This document shows, piece by piece, positions 44,204-52,577 of a stretch of DNA of 64,000 nt. Origin of the DNA: G963664115 sp965263045 (GTDB lineage: Bacteria > Acidobacteriota > Terriglobia > 20CM-2-55-15); the NCBI GenBank assembly GCA_965263045.1, contig CBDHGK010000041.1, positions 3,844,001 to 3,908,000 of the forward strand, read 5' to 3'. The notes under the pieces were generated by a model, which saw only the letters and a list, made by a program, of their open reading frames with translations, had not been told where the DNA came from and made no database searches. The first letter of the stretch is position 1; every line of letters starts with the position of its first letter. The position numbers and the translations under genes are program-made.

Positions 44204-44983
44204 ATGAGCGGGTTGGAGGCTATTTTCCGATGGATGCACGTCTTCGTAGGAATCATCTGGATTGGGCACCTCTACTTCTTCAACTGGGTCAATGGCCCGA
44301 TGGGGGCAAAGCTTGACGGCCCGACGAAGAAAGCTGTCGTTCCCGAGTTGATGCCACGTGCCCTGTACTGGTTCCGTTGGGGGGCGGCGTGGACATGGAT
44401 CACCGGCGTGCTTCTGCTGGGCCTGGTCTACTACATGGGCGAACAGACGCTGGCCACCGGCGCGACCTGGTCGGCGGGACCCATCATCATGATCGCGGTC
44501 GCCTTCCTTGCCGTTTTCGTTTACGACGGCCTCTGGAAGACGGGTATTGCCGGCAATGTGCGGGCGGCGGTGATCGTGACCTTCGTGCTTCTCTCCGTCG
44601 TGGTCGCGCTCTTCCACTATTTTGGCGAGTTCAGCTTCCGAGGAACGTTGATTCACACCGGCGTAGTGTTCGGCACAGCGATGGCGTTCAACGTGTGGGT
44701 CCGTATCTGGCCGGCGCAGCAGAAAATCATACGTGCGATCAAGAACGGCGAAGCGCCGGACGGTGATCTGGTCAAGCTGGCCGGACTCCGGTCCAAGCAC
44801 AATACCTACATGTCGCTACCGTTGCTCTGGGCCATGCTCGGGCAACATACAACCTATTTTGCGGGAGGCAATCTGGGGATTCCCTCCGACCTGTACTGGG
44901 TGTTCTGGCTGGTCGTCATAGCGCTGGGATGGCATATCGTATTCCATTGCTACAAGAAGGCCGGAAAGGTCCAGGGCTTCTAG
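44204..44983 (+). CDS. PuuD-like (urate oxidase N-terminal type) membrane protein
   Basis: 259 aa with about eight membrane segments and a strong GAGGAGGG ribosome site. It resembles the membrane domain of urate hydroxylase PuuD (DUF989): FRWMHVFVGIIWIGHLYFFNWVNG at the start, FHYFGEFSFRGTLIHTGVVFGTAMAFNVWVRIWP in the middle, and LRSKHNTYMSLPLLWAMLGQHT. Several conserved His residues (WMHVFVG, GHLYFFN, LIHTG, KHNTYMS) could bind heme or metal. Full PuuD proteins carry a C-terminal cytochrome c domain; it is absent here, and no purine genes are nearby, so a urate role is uncertain. Confidence 0.8.
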   Translation: MSGLEAIFRWMHVFVGIIWIGHLYFFNWVNGPMGAKLDGPTKKAVVPELMPRALYWFRWGAAWTWITGVLLLGLVYYMGEQTLATGATWSAGPIIMIAVAFLAVFVYDGLWKTGIAGNVRAAVIVTFVLLSVVVALFHYFGEFSFRGTLIHTGVVFGTAMAFNVWVRIWPAQQKIIRAIKNGEAPDGDLVKLAGLRSKHNTYMSLPLLWAMLGQHTTYFAGGNLGIPSDLYWVFWLVVIALGWHIVFHCYKKAGKVQGF

Positions 44984-44988
44984 GAATC

Positions 44989-45035
44989 GGGGACGGACAC
45001 CTAATTCGCCGAAAGCGAATTAGGTGTCCGTCCCC
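44989..45035. repeat. Long perfect hairpin, REP-like
   Basis: Perfect 21-bp arms (44989-45009 starting GGGGACGGACACC; 45015-45035 ending GGTGTCCGTCCCC) with loop CGAAA. It lies 6 bp after the PuuD-like stop and 35 bp before the RCK gene start. It could act as a terminator or mRNA stabiliser; the very long palindrome with GGGG ends matches the layout of the one at 29334-29404. Confidence 0.75.
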
Positions 45036-45069
45036 CCTCACCCCCCCCATTCCTTCCCTCCAGTCGCGT

Positions 45070-46527
45070 ATGAAACTGGCGGAAACCAACATCGAACCGC
45101 GAGTCCTCATCGTGGGCGCAGGTACGACGGGACGGGAACTGCTCGGGCGTCTTGTTCCAGTCTGGCCGGTTTCGATCATCGATGTCGATCCCGAGAAACT
45201 GAGCCGACTTGCGGACGACATCGATTCCGATCGGGTTCAGACCACGGTTGGCGATGGCACGAGCCGCCTCGTACTGGAGAATGCAGGCGCGGCCGAGGTG
45301 GACTACGTCGTGGCCGTCACCGACTCGGACCCGATCAACCTGGAAGTCTGCCGCCTGGCTCGGGAAGACTTCGGAACGTCCAACCTGTACGCGGCTGTCG
45401 TCAGCTTCAGCGAGCGGGAAAGATACCGCCAGGCAGGAATCGATTTCGTCATACCGTCCTATGCCGCAGCCATCAGCCTGGAGCACCAGGTCCTCCATGG
45501 CGTCGGCACGTCCTTGAGTGCCGCGGAGGCGCGCGGAGAGGTGATCGAGGTGTCAGTCCTTCCCTCCTCTCCAATGATCGGCCGACCGCTTTCATCTGTC
45601 CGATCACGGCGGTGGCATGTGGGGGCCATCTACCGAAACGATGCACTGGTGGTTCCGACGGGCCCGACACGCATTGAAGCCGAGGATCGCGTGGTCCTGA
45701 TCGGGGAAAAAGAAATCCTGCCATCGATCGGACAGTTCTTCAGACTGGGGGAGCCGGAATTCCCACTGGAGTTCGGTTCCAATGTGCTGGTGCTCACAGA
45801 AAGTGCGTTGGACTTCTCTCATATCGTCGGTGAACTGGGCTATGTCCTCGGCCACAGCCAGGCACGCGGCGTCAAAGTCCTGTTCTGGCCCCATGAGCCG
45901 GGCCTGGAGGGCGCGCTGGGCAAAACACTGACCGAACACAGCATCCAGTCATCGACACTGGCCGTCTTTGGCGACTACGGCAGCGTGACTGCCAAGCACG
46001 TCATCACGGCTGACTGTGGTTTTCTTGTCGTTCCGGATGAACGCTTTCGATTCCTCGAGCGTCTGGGTCTGCAGCGGACCGCCTTAACGTCAATTTTCAA
46101 GCACATGGAATCACCAATCGCGATCCTCCGGGGCAGTAATCCGTATCGCAAGATCCTCCTTCCGATAACCGAAGCTGAATCCTCTATGGACGTGGCGCGG
46201 CTGGCCTTTGATCTGGCCCGGATATACGAAGCCAGTGTCACGATCGCCACGGTCACGGCTCCGAGGTTCGTCGTCGGCGGACGGGCGATCGAAGACCAGA
46301 AGTCAGCGCTGGAAAAGATCACACACCTTGCGAACCTCTATCGTCTGGAAGTTGAGCAACTACATCGCGAGGGCAACCCGGTCGCAGAAATCGTGAAGCT
46401 GTCCGCTGACTTCAACTTGCTCGTACTGGCTCACGGGAAGGGACGGAAGCCGTCGTTCTTCAATCCCGACGTAAGCCAGCATCTATTGCGCCGAGCAGCG
46501 ATCACGACGATCGTGCTTCCAACCTGA
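45070..46527 (+). CDS. RCK (TrkA-N/TrkA-C) and universal-stress-domain regulator of a cation antiporter
   Basis: 485 aa. Residues 10-130 are a TrkA-N Rossmann domain (VLIVGAGTTGRELLGRL; IIDVDPEKLSRLAD; GDGTSRLVLENAGA). A TrkA-C domain follows at about 155-230 (EVIEVSVLPSSPMIGRPLSS, EAEDRVVLIGEKE). Residues about 355-485 look like a universal stress protein domain (YRKILLPITEAESSMDVARLAFDLA; VTIATVT; VKLSADFNLLVLAHGKG; AAITTIVLPT). RCK domains bind NAD(H) or nucleotides and gate K+ systems. The next gene, 10 bp on, is a CPA2 antiporter, so this is its likely cytosolic gating subunit. Confidence 0.88.
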   Translation: MKLAETNIEPRVLIVGAGTTGRELLGRLVPVWPVSIIDVDPEKLSRLADDIDSDRVQTTVGDGTSRLVLENAGAAEVDYVVAVTDSDPINLEVCRLAREDFGTSNLYAAVVSFSERERYRQAGIDFVIPSYAAAISLEHQVLHGVGTSLSAAEARGEVIEVSVLPSSPMIGRPLSSVRSRRWHVGAIYRNDALVVPTGPTRIEAEDRVVLIGEKEILPSIGQFFRLGEPEFPLEFGSNVLVLTESALDFSHIVGELGYVLGHSQARGVKVLFWPHEPGLEGALGKTLTEHSIQSSTLAVFGDYGSVTAKHVITADCGFLVVPDERFRFLERLGLQRTALTSIFKHMESPIAILRGSNPYRKILLPITEAESSMDVARLAFDLARIYEASVTIATVTAPRFVVGGRAIEDQKSALEKITHLANLYRLEVEQLHREGNPVAEIVKLSADFNLLVLAHGKGRKPSFFNPDVSQHLLRRAAITTIVLPT

Positions 46528-46537
46528 ATCGATCAAC

Positions 46538-47725
46538 GTGGACATCACCCAGGCCATCACACTGCTGGTTATCTCGCTCGGGGCCTTCGTGGTCCCGCTG
46601 TTGAGTGGACGTGTGGGAGTGCCGGCGGCCGTTGGCGAAATCGCCTTCGGAATTCTGGTCGGTCCCTACGTCATGGGAGTCGTGGTCGAAACGGAATTTT
46701 TCGGATTTCTCGCCGAGTTCGGTTTCGCTTTTCTGATGTTCCTGGCCGGACTGGAAATGGATTTCGCAAATCTGGAGCGGAAAGGCGGGCGCGTACTCTG
46801 GCTGAGCCTCAGCGTCGCTTCGCTCACGATCGGATTCGCCTTTCTGGCCGCACTTCGTATGGGCTGGTCTCCGTTCTGGGGAATCGTGTTGGGAGCAACG
46901 TCGATCGGCCTCGTCCTGGTGACGCTCAGGGAATCCGGCGCCGCCCGCTCCGATTTTGGCCAGACCGTCATTCTCGTGGGCTCGATCGGCGAGTTCCTGA
47001 CGATCATTATCGCCACGCTCTACAACATCGTATTCCGCTTCGGCTTCGGCCTTGCTTTTGTCGGAGAAGTGATCCGCCTGGTCGCGGTGTTTGCCCTCGC
47101 CTACCTCGTTCTCAGGACGTTGCGCCTGCTGGTCTGGTGGTTCCCGTCGCACTTTGCACGCATGATCGATATCGAAGATCCTTCCGAAGTTGGCGTGCGC
47201 GCGGGCCTGGCGCTGATGATCGCCTTTGTGGCGGTCTCTGAACTTCTTGGCATGGAAGCGATCCTGGGGGCTTTTCTGGCGGGAGTCCTGTTCTCGTTCG
47301 TCTTCCGGGAAAAAGGGATCCTGGAAACCAAGCTGGCCGGCGTCGGCCATGGATTTTTCATTCCCGTATTCTTTATCTATGTCGGCGTGAGCTTCAACAT
47401 GGGAGCGCTCGGGAATCGGGAAATCTACCCATTGATGGGCCAGATCCTCATCCTGTCGCTACTGGCCAAAGCTGGCGCATCGGTCGTCCTGGCCGTCATG
47501 CGCTTCGGGCCGCGCCAGATTGCCGGAGCCTCTCTCTTGCTGGCAACGCCCCTCACGTTGCTGGTCGCCATCGCCGCACTCGGTCTGGAGTTGGGCGCGC
47601 TGAACGACTTGGAAAGCGCCAGCGTGATTCTCGTCGCCGTGCTCTCCAGCTTGCTGTTCCCAACCGCTTTCAGGCGGCTCCGCATCGACGCAAAACCCGC
47701 GCCTCAGCAAGGGGTTTCAGAATAG
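46538..47725 (+). CDS. CPA2-type cation:proton antiporter (KefB/NhaS-like)
   Basis: 395 aa from a GTG, with about 12-13 membrane segments. The family pattern is visible: LLSGRVGVPAAVGEIAFGILVGP, FLAEFGFAFLMFLAGLEMDF, GATSIGLVLVTLRESG, GMEAILGAFLAGVLFS, and PVFFIYVGVSFNMGAL. No attached RCK domain; the one encoded just upstream supplies it. Probably exchanges K+ or Na+ for H+ in the inner membrane. Confidence 0.9.
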   Translation: MDITQAITLLVISLGAFVVPLLSGRVGVPAAVGEIAFGILVGPYVMGVVVETEFFGFLAEFGFAFLMFLAGLEMDFANLERKGGRVLWLSLSVASLTIGFAFLAALRMGWSPFWGIVLGATSIGLVLVTLRESGAARSDFGQTVILVGSIGEFLTIIIATLYNIVFRFGFGLAFVGEVIRLVAVFALAYLVLRTLRLLVWWFPSHFARMIDIEDPSEVGVRAGLALMIAFVAVSELLGMEAILGAFLAGVLFSFVFREKGILETKLAGVGHGFFIPVFFIYVGVSFNMGALGNREIYPLMGQILILSLLAKAGASVVLAVMRFGPRQIAGASLLLATPLTLLVAIAALGLELGALNDLESASVILVAVLSSLLFPTAFRRLRIDAKPAPQQGVSE

Positions 47726-48027
47726 TATTCGATGCGGAGTTGAGGCGTCAGCGGGTCGATTCAGGATTCGAGCCCTGCCGATTTCAACAGAACCAACAAT
47801 CAGGCCCTAATCGATCGGCTACGCAAACAGAACCCGCACCGGTCTTCTGGTGCGGGTGGACGGCTTTCATATTAAAGCGGCGGAGCTGAGGCGTCAGGGG
47901 AATTAGATGCTCCTATCAACCGAGTCGGTGCACAGGCAGTCGTCCCGGCAAAGCCCAGGAACCGGAAATTCGGGATAGCGCGCTATTCCTCCCCGCTTTC
48001 CTTTCGTACTCCGTATCTATCCCGATG
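47726..48027. other. Gap between convergent genes
   Basis: About 300 bp with no gene. A stem (ACCCGCACC at 47832-47840, GGTGCGGGT at 47849-47857) with an 8-base loop may end transcription of the antiporter operon; no T-run follows. Confidence 0.45.
47832..47857 (+). terminator. Hairpin after antiporter gene
   Basis: Nine-base-pair GC-rich stem, loop GGTCTTCT, about 110 bp after the stop codon, without a U-tract. Similar in stem sequence to the hairpin at 20346-20370. Confidence 0.35.
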
Positions 48028-48933
48028 CTACCGCGCGGCAATAACCAACGGCTGCCGCAGCGTAAACCCAAGCAAGGTTTCAGCGGGAATATTCAAGCGC
48101 TCACCCTTGGTCAGCACCTGGACGGCACCGGCCGCGCCGGCACCCACGCCCGCCCCGATAGCAGCACCCCTGCCTCCACCGGCGATCAAGCCGATGAGTG
48201 CTCCGAGCCCGGCGCCCGTACCGACGCGCGCGGCCGTCTCCTCACCGCGCCCTTCACCCACCTCGGTATATTCCGCGGTCGTCAAAGCGTAAGGAATACC
48301 GTTCACGACTATCTGGCTTAACTCGAGTTGCAATTCGGCGGCCCCCCGGACACGACCCGCGTCCTGAACTTCGACGATGCGACCGCGAATTTCAGAACCC
48401 CGCGGCGCGACCTCGATCCTTTCGACCATCAGGGGTTCCTCCAACCTGGCCGAGAACGACTGACCCACCGTATCGGTTTCGCTATCGATACTGTCGATTA
48501 TGCGGACAAGTAGACTGGATCCGGTTGGTATCGTCCATGCCGTATTGGCTGCCGTATCGGCCTCCGGGCGGTTGGCCAGTTCTGAGCGTGACTGCAGGCG
48601 GACAGGGGGTTCCACCGATGGCCCGACGTCGCCTGTCGTTCTGGTTTCTTCCCGTCGTTCCAGAACCGGGCGGCCATCCTCCACACCTGCGCGGGTATTC
48701 ACCGTGGGTCTGGATTCAACGATGTCGCCTCCGAACTCGATCCCCGCGATCGACAGCAGGTCGTATTCCTCCAATCCTGTGTTGGTTCTAAAACGGATGA
48801 CCCGCGCGCTTCCGCCTTCGTAATATCCGCTGACCTGGTCTCCGTTCTTGAGAGTCAGAGTGTCCGAATGGCCCGTGATCGCGAGCGCCACGAATACCGC
48901 CACAAAGATTCCGCACTTCAGACCTGATTTCAT
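48028..48933 (-). CDS. Secreted protein with glycine-zipper region, Acidobacteria-type
   Basis: 301 aa with a signal peptide (1-23). The N-terminal part (DTLTLKNGDQVSGYYEGGSARVIRF) is a small beta-barrel-like repeat often seen after signal peptides in Acidobacteria. The middle (IPTGSSLLVRIIDSIDSETDTVGQSFSARLEEPL) resembles domains found with conjugation-type TrbI proteins. Near the C-terminus a glycine-zipper stretch (GAGLGALIGLIAGGGRGAAIGAGVGAGAAGAV) may insert in a membrane. No enzymatic motif. It is transcribed toward the antiporter gene. Confidence 0.72.
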   Translation of the reverse strand: MKSGLKCGIFVAVFVALAITGHSDTLTLKNGDQVSGYYEGGSARVIRFRTNTGLEEYDLLSIAGIEFGGDIVESRPTVNTRAGVEDGRPVLERREETRTTGDVGPSVEPPVRLQSRSELANRPEADTAANTAWTIPTGSSLLVRIIDSIDSETDTVGQSFSARLEEPLMVERIEVAPRGSEIRGRIVEVQDAGRVRGAAELQLELSQIVVNGIPYALTTAEYTEVGEGRGEETAARVGTGAGLGALIGLIAGGGRGAAIGAGVGAGAAGAVQVLTKGERLNIPAETLLGFTLRQPLVIAAR

Positions 48934-49147
48934 AGAAAATCCCTCCTAAAGGTGGCCTCCCGCACTGTCGAAACAGCACCTGTAACTTAGAACAGACCGA
49001 ACTATCCTCTTTGACGCGATAGACCGGGAAAAGTTTAACGCCGGATCTTGACGAATCAGGACCATTCCGCGGCCGGTCAGATTGCCTGTAACCGGAAGCG
49101 GGGAACGGATTTAGGGAAAGCGGCCCGTGCTAGAATCCCTCCGGTGA

Positions 49148-49221
49148 GCGCCCGTAGCTCAGCTGGATAGAGCACCGGCCTTCTAAGCCGTAGGTCGCAG
49201 GTTCGAACCCTGCCGGGCGTA
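49148..49221 (+). tRNA. tRNA-Arg (anticodon TCT)
   Basis: A complete cloverleaf of 74 nt: acceptor GCGCCCG / CGGGCGT with discriminator A, D-arm GCTC...GAGC, anticodon loop CTTCTAA with anticodon TCT, T-arm with GGTTCGAACCC. Reads AGA codons. CCA is not encoded. Confidence 0.96.
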
Positions 49222-49476
49222 TGCCGATCCGGGCTCCGGAATGTTCCCGTCCCTGGCCCGGCGAAATCGTGGTTTCACCCGATAAGGACTTCTGGCCGAC
49301 CGGGTCGTGGATTACCAGTGAACTGTTGATCGACGAGCGATGGAAACCCCGCGTTTTCTTGCTTTTGTGCCCCCGGCCTTGGGATCGTTCGGCGTGTCAT
49401 TCATGGTATAGTCATCGTTTAGGGCCAAACACTCTTGAAGTAGCGCCCTGAAATAGGAAAGAAGAAAGGAGACGAC

Positions 49477-51348
49477 GTGTCACAGCATTCCTCTGATACA
49501 GCGGTGCTGGACGAGGAAGGGAGTCAGGGCGGAGGCCCGGTAACAAACGATTTCAGTATTCAGATCGCGACCGTAAACGGGTCCGGTAGCCAGTCGGCCA
49601 ACACGGTCCTGATGCGATCCATTTTCCAGATGGGAATCCCCGTCAGCGGTAAGAATCTCTTCCCCTCCAATATTGCAGGCCTACCCACCTGGTTCACCAT
49701 TCGCGCCAACAAAGACGGTTGGACCGCCCGGCGCAAAGAACTCGACTTCCTGATCGCAATGAATGCTCAGACGGCCCGAGAGGACGTCATGACGCTGGAT
49801 GAGGGCCGTGTCGTCGTATACGAGGAAAAGCTCGGACTCTCCTCGCTTCGCGATGACCTGGTTTTCTATCCGGTACCGTTCGCCAAACTTGCGACCCAGA
49901 TTTCGAAAGACTCGCGCTTACGCAAACTGCTCGCCAATATGCTGTACGTCGGCGTGGTTGGCGAATTGCTCGACATCGATCCACACGAAATCGAAAAGGC
50001 GGTCGTCAAGCAGTTCAAGGGCAAGTCGAAAGCGATCGAACTCAACCTGCAGGCCATTGCGATCGGCGTCGCATACACGAAAGAACATATCGAAAAGCGG
50101 GATCCGTTCCGTTGCGAGCGTATGGACAAGACGGCCGGCAAGATTATTATCGACGGCAACGCCGCATGCGCCCTCGGGGCAATGTTCGCCGGCGTCACAG
50201 TGGCGACCTGGTACCCGATCACGCCGTCATCTTCAGTGTGTGAAGCCCTGATCGCTTACATGAGCCGGTATCGCCACGAAGAAGACGGCAAGGCGACCTA
50301 TGCGATTGTTCAGGCTGAAGACGAGCTTGCGGCCGTCGGCATGGCCATCGGGGCAGGATGGGCCGGAGCCCGGTCCATGACATCGACCTCCGGTCCCGGA
50401 ATTTCGTTGATGGCCGAATTCACCGGTTTTGCATACTATGCCGAGATACCCGTGGTCATCTATGACGTAACGAGGGTCGGCCCCAGCACGGGATTGCCCA
50501 CCCGGACCCAGCAGTCGGACATTTTTTCGCTGGCCTTTCTTTCACATGGGGACACCAGGCACATTGTCCTGATTCCTGGCAGTATCAAGGAATGTTTCTC
50601 GATGTCGATGGATGCATTCGACCTTTCAGAGCAGTTCCAGACTCCGGTCTTTGTCATGACCGACCTGGACCTGGGAATGAACAACTGGATGGCGGATCCC
50701 ATCGAATTTCCCGAGGGACAACTGGATCGGGGGAAGGTCCTCGGCAAGGAAGACCTCGACCGTTTGGGCAGCTTCGGACGTTACCAGGACATCGACGGTG
50801 ACGGGATACCCTACCGGACACTGCCGGCCACCGACCATCGTCTGGCATCCTATTTTACCCGCGGCAGCGGACACGACGCGCAGGCCGTGTACAGTGAACG
50901 CGCCGACGACTACAAAGACAACATGGATCGACTGGCACGCAAGTACGAAACTTCCAGAAAGCATGTGCCCGAACCCATCATCGACTATGTTGATGGTGCC
51001 CGGGTCGGAATCCTCGCGTTCGGCACTACCGACAATGCGGCTGCGGAATCCCGGGATCAACTGACGCGTGAATACACTCTAAAGACCCACTACTACCGGC
51101 TGCGAGCACTGCCCTTCACCGCGCACCTGGACGAGTTTTTCGACCGTTGCGACCGCGTGTACGTGGTGGAGCAAAACAGGGACGCGCAGATGGCAAGCTT
51201 GATGAAGATGGAGCTGTCCACGGATCGAATCGCGAAGATGCGAAGCATGCTCCATTACACGGGAATTCCAATTGACGCCCGGTTCATTACGGACAATTTG
51301 ACCGCAGGCGAGAACAGGGAACATAACGAGAAGCAGGAGGCGCTCTAG
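49477..51348 (+). CDS. korA: 2-oxoacid:ferredoxin oxidoreductase, fused gamma-alpha subunit (KorA-like)
   Basis: 623 aa from a GTG with AAAGGAG upstream. Residues about 25-210 are the gamma domain (IQIATVNGSGSQSANTVLMRSIFQMG; NLFPSNIAGLPTWFTIRANK). From about 225 the alpha (pyrimidine-binding) domain follows: GNAACALGAMFAGVTVATWYPITPSSSVCEAL, AIVQAEDELAAVGMAIGAGWAGARSMTSTSGPGISLM. With the beta subunit encoded 2 bp downstream it forms a TPP enzyme converting 2-oxoglutarate (or a related 2-oxoacid) plus CoA to acyl-CoA, CO2 and reduced ferredoxin. Substrate choice cannot be settled from motifs alone. Confidence 0.93.
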   Translation: MSQHSSDTAVLDEEGSQGGGPVTNDFSIQIATVNGSGSQSANTVLMRSIFQMGIPVSGKNLFPSNIAGLPTWFTIRANKDGWTARRKELDFLIAMNAQTAREDVMTLDEGRVVVYEEKLGLSSLRDDLVFYPVPFAKLATQISKDSRLRKLLANMLYVGVVGELLDIDPHEIEKAVVKQFKGKSKAIELNLQAIAIGVAYTKEHIEKRDPFRCERMDKTAGKIIIDGNAACALGAMFAGVTVATWYPITPSSSVCEALIAYMSRYRHEEDGKATYAIVQAEDELAAVGMAIGAGWAGARSMTSTSGPGISLMAEFTGFAYYAEIPVVIYDVTRVGPSTGLPTRTQQSDIFSLAFLSHGDTRHIVLIPGSIKECFSMSMDAFDLSEQFQTPVFVMTDLDLGMNNWMADPIEFPEGQLDRGKVLGKEDLDRLGSFGRYQDIDGDGIPYRTLPATDHRLASYFTRGSGHDAQAVYSERADDYKDNMDRLARKYETSRKHVPEPIIDYVDGARVGILAFGTTDNAAAESRDQLTREYTLKTHYYRLRALPFTAHLDEFFDRCDRVYVVEQNRDAQMASLMKMELSTDRIAKMRSMLHYTGIPIDARFITDNLTAGENREHNEKQEAL

Positions 51349-51350
51349 CA

Positions 51351-52400
51351 ATGTCTTCGACGACAATCAAACCTCGATCCGCAGCCAAGGTCAACCGCAT
51401 CGGTTTGCCCATGGCCGAGTACAAAGGTGGAGATTCGACGCTGTGCGCGGGATGTGGCCATGATGCGATCACGAGCCAGATTGTCCGGGCGTTCTGGGAT
51501 TACGGGATCGAACCGCACCGGTTGGCCAAGCTCAGCGGCATCGGGTGCTCCAGCAAGACGCCGGCGTACTTCCTCAACCAGAGTCACGGATTAAACGCGG
51601 TCCACGGCCGCATGCCGTCGGTCGCTACCGGAGCGGTTCTTGGAAACAAAGAACTGGTGGCGGTGGGAGTCAGTGGAGACGGCGACACCGCTTCGATCGG
51701 TCTGGGACAATTTTGCCACATGGTCCGTCGAAATGTGCCGATGATCTACGTGGTCGAAAACAACGGTGTGTACGGTCTGACGAAGGGCCAGTTTTCAGCG
51801 ACGGCGGACTACGGCTCCAAAGCCAAGGGCGGTAGCGTCAACGAACTGCCCCCAATAGATCTCTGTGCCCTGGCCATTGAACTGGGATGCAACTACGTGG
51901 CCCGGTCTTTTGCAGGCGACCCCAAGCAGTTGGGTTCCCTGATCAAGGGAGCCATCGGTCATCGCGGAACCGCATTTCTCGATATCGTCAGTCCCTGTGT
52001 GACCTTCAACAATCACGAGGGATCGACGAAGAGCTATCCCTTCGCCAAGGCCCACGAAGAAGTGCTGCATGAACTCTCGTTCGTCCCGTTTTTTGAGCAG
52101 ATCGATGTCGACTACGCGGAAGGCGAGTCCGTGGACGTCTCACTCCACGACGGATCGCGTCTGACACTGCGAAAGTTGCACGAAGGATACAGTCCGACGG
52201 ACAAGATTGGCGCCATGAAGATGTTGACCGATGCGACCCAGCAACGCGAGTTGCTGACGGGTCTGGTGTTCATCGATGAAGAGGGCGACGACTTCGTCAG
52301 CCAGCTCAATACCGTCGACCGTCCCCTGGCCACTCTGACCCAGGAAGAGACGCAGCCCGGCCCCGAAGTACTTCAGGAAATAATGGAATCGCTGATGTAA
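51351..52400 (+). CDS. korB: 2-oxoacid:ferredoxin oxidoreductase beta subunit (KorB-like)
   Basis: 349 aa, ATG with CAGGAGG upstream inside the end of korA. It carries the TPP-binding GDGDTASIGLGQFCHMVRRN with the later NNGVYGLTKGQ, and a cluster-ligand pair CAGCGHD near residue 28 with a third Cys in GIGCSSK. Length and order fit the beta subunit that holds TPP and a [4Fe-4S] cluster in KorAB enzymes. Confidence 0.94.
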   Translation: MSSTTIKPRSAAKVNRIGLPMAEYKGGDSTLCAGCGHDAITSQIVRAFWDYGIEPHRLAKLSGIGCSSKTPAYFLNQSHGLNAVHGRMPSVATGAVLGNKELVAVGVSGDGDTASIGLGQFCHMVRRNVPMIYVVENNGVYGLTKGQFSATADYGSKAKGGSVNELPPIDLCALAIELGCNYVARSFAGDPKQLGSLIKGAIGHRGTAFLDIVSPCVTFNNHEGSTKSYPFAKAHEEVLHELSFVPFFEQIDVDYAEGESVDVSLHDGSRLTLRKLHEGYSPTDKIGAMKMLTDATQQRELLTGLVFIDEEGDDFVSQLNTVDRPLATLTQEETQPGPEVLQEIMESLM

Positions 52401-52577
52401 ACCGTTCGGCGTGTGCGGGCATTGCCGTCGCATGGGGCCCACCGTCCTTCGGCCTGTCCTTCGATGCTCGAGCACACACAAATCGTATTCCCCGAATTGT
52501 GCGGTCATTGAACCCACGTGCACGAACTATCAGGCCGGATTTCCGGTCTGACCACAGGCGGCAATATGCTGCCTCTC

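Noticed and set aside
49221..49451. 76-codon frame directly after the tRNA
   Set aside because: It begins inside the tRNA discriminator base, has no ribosome site, and its composition does not look coding.
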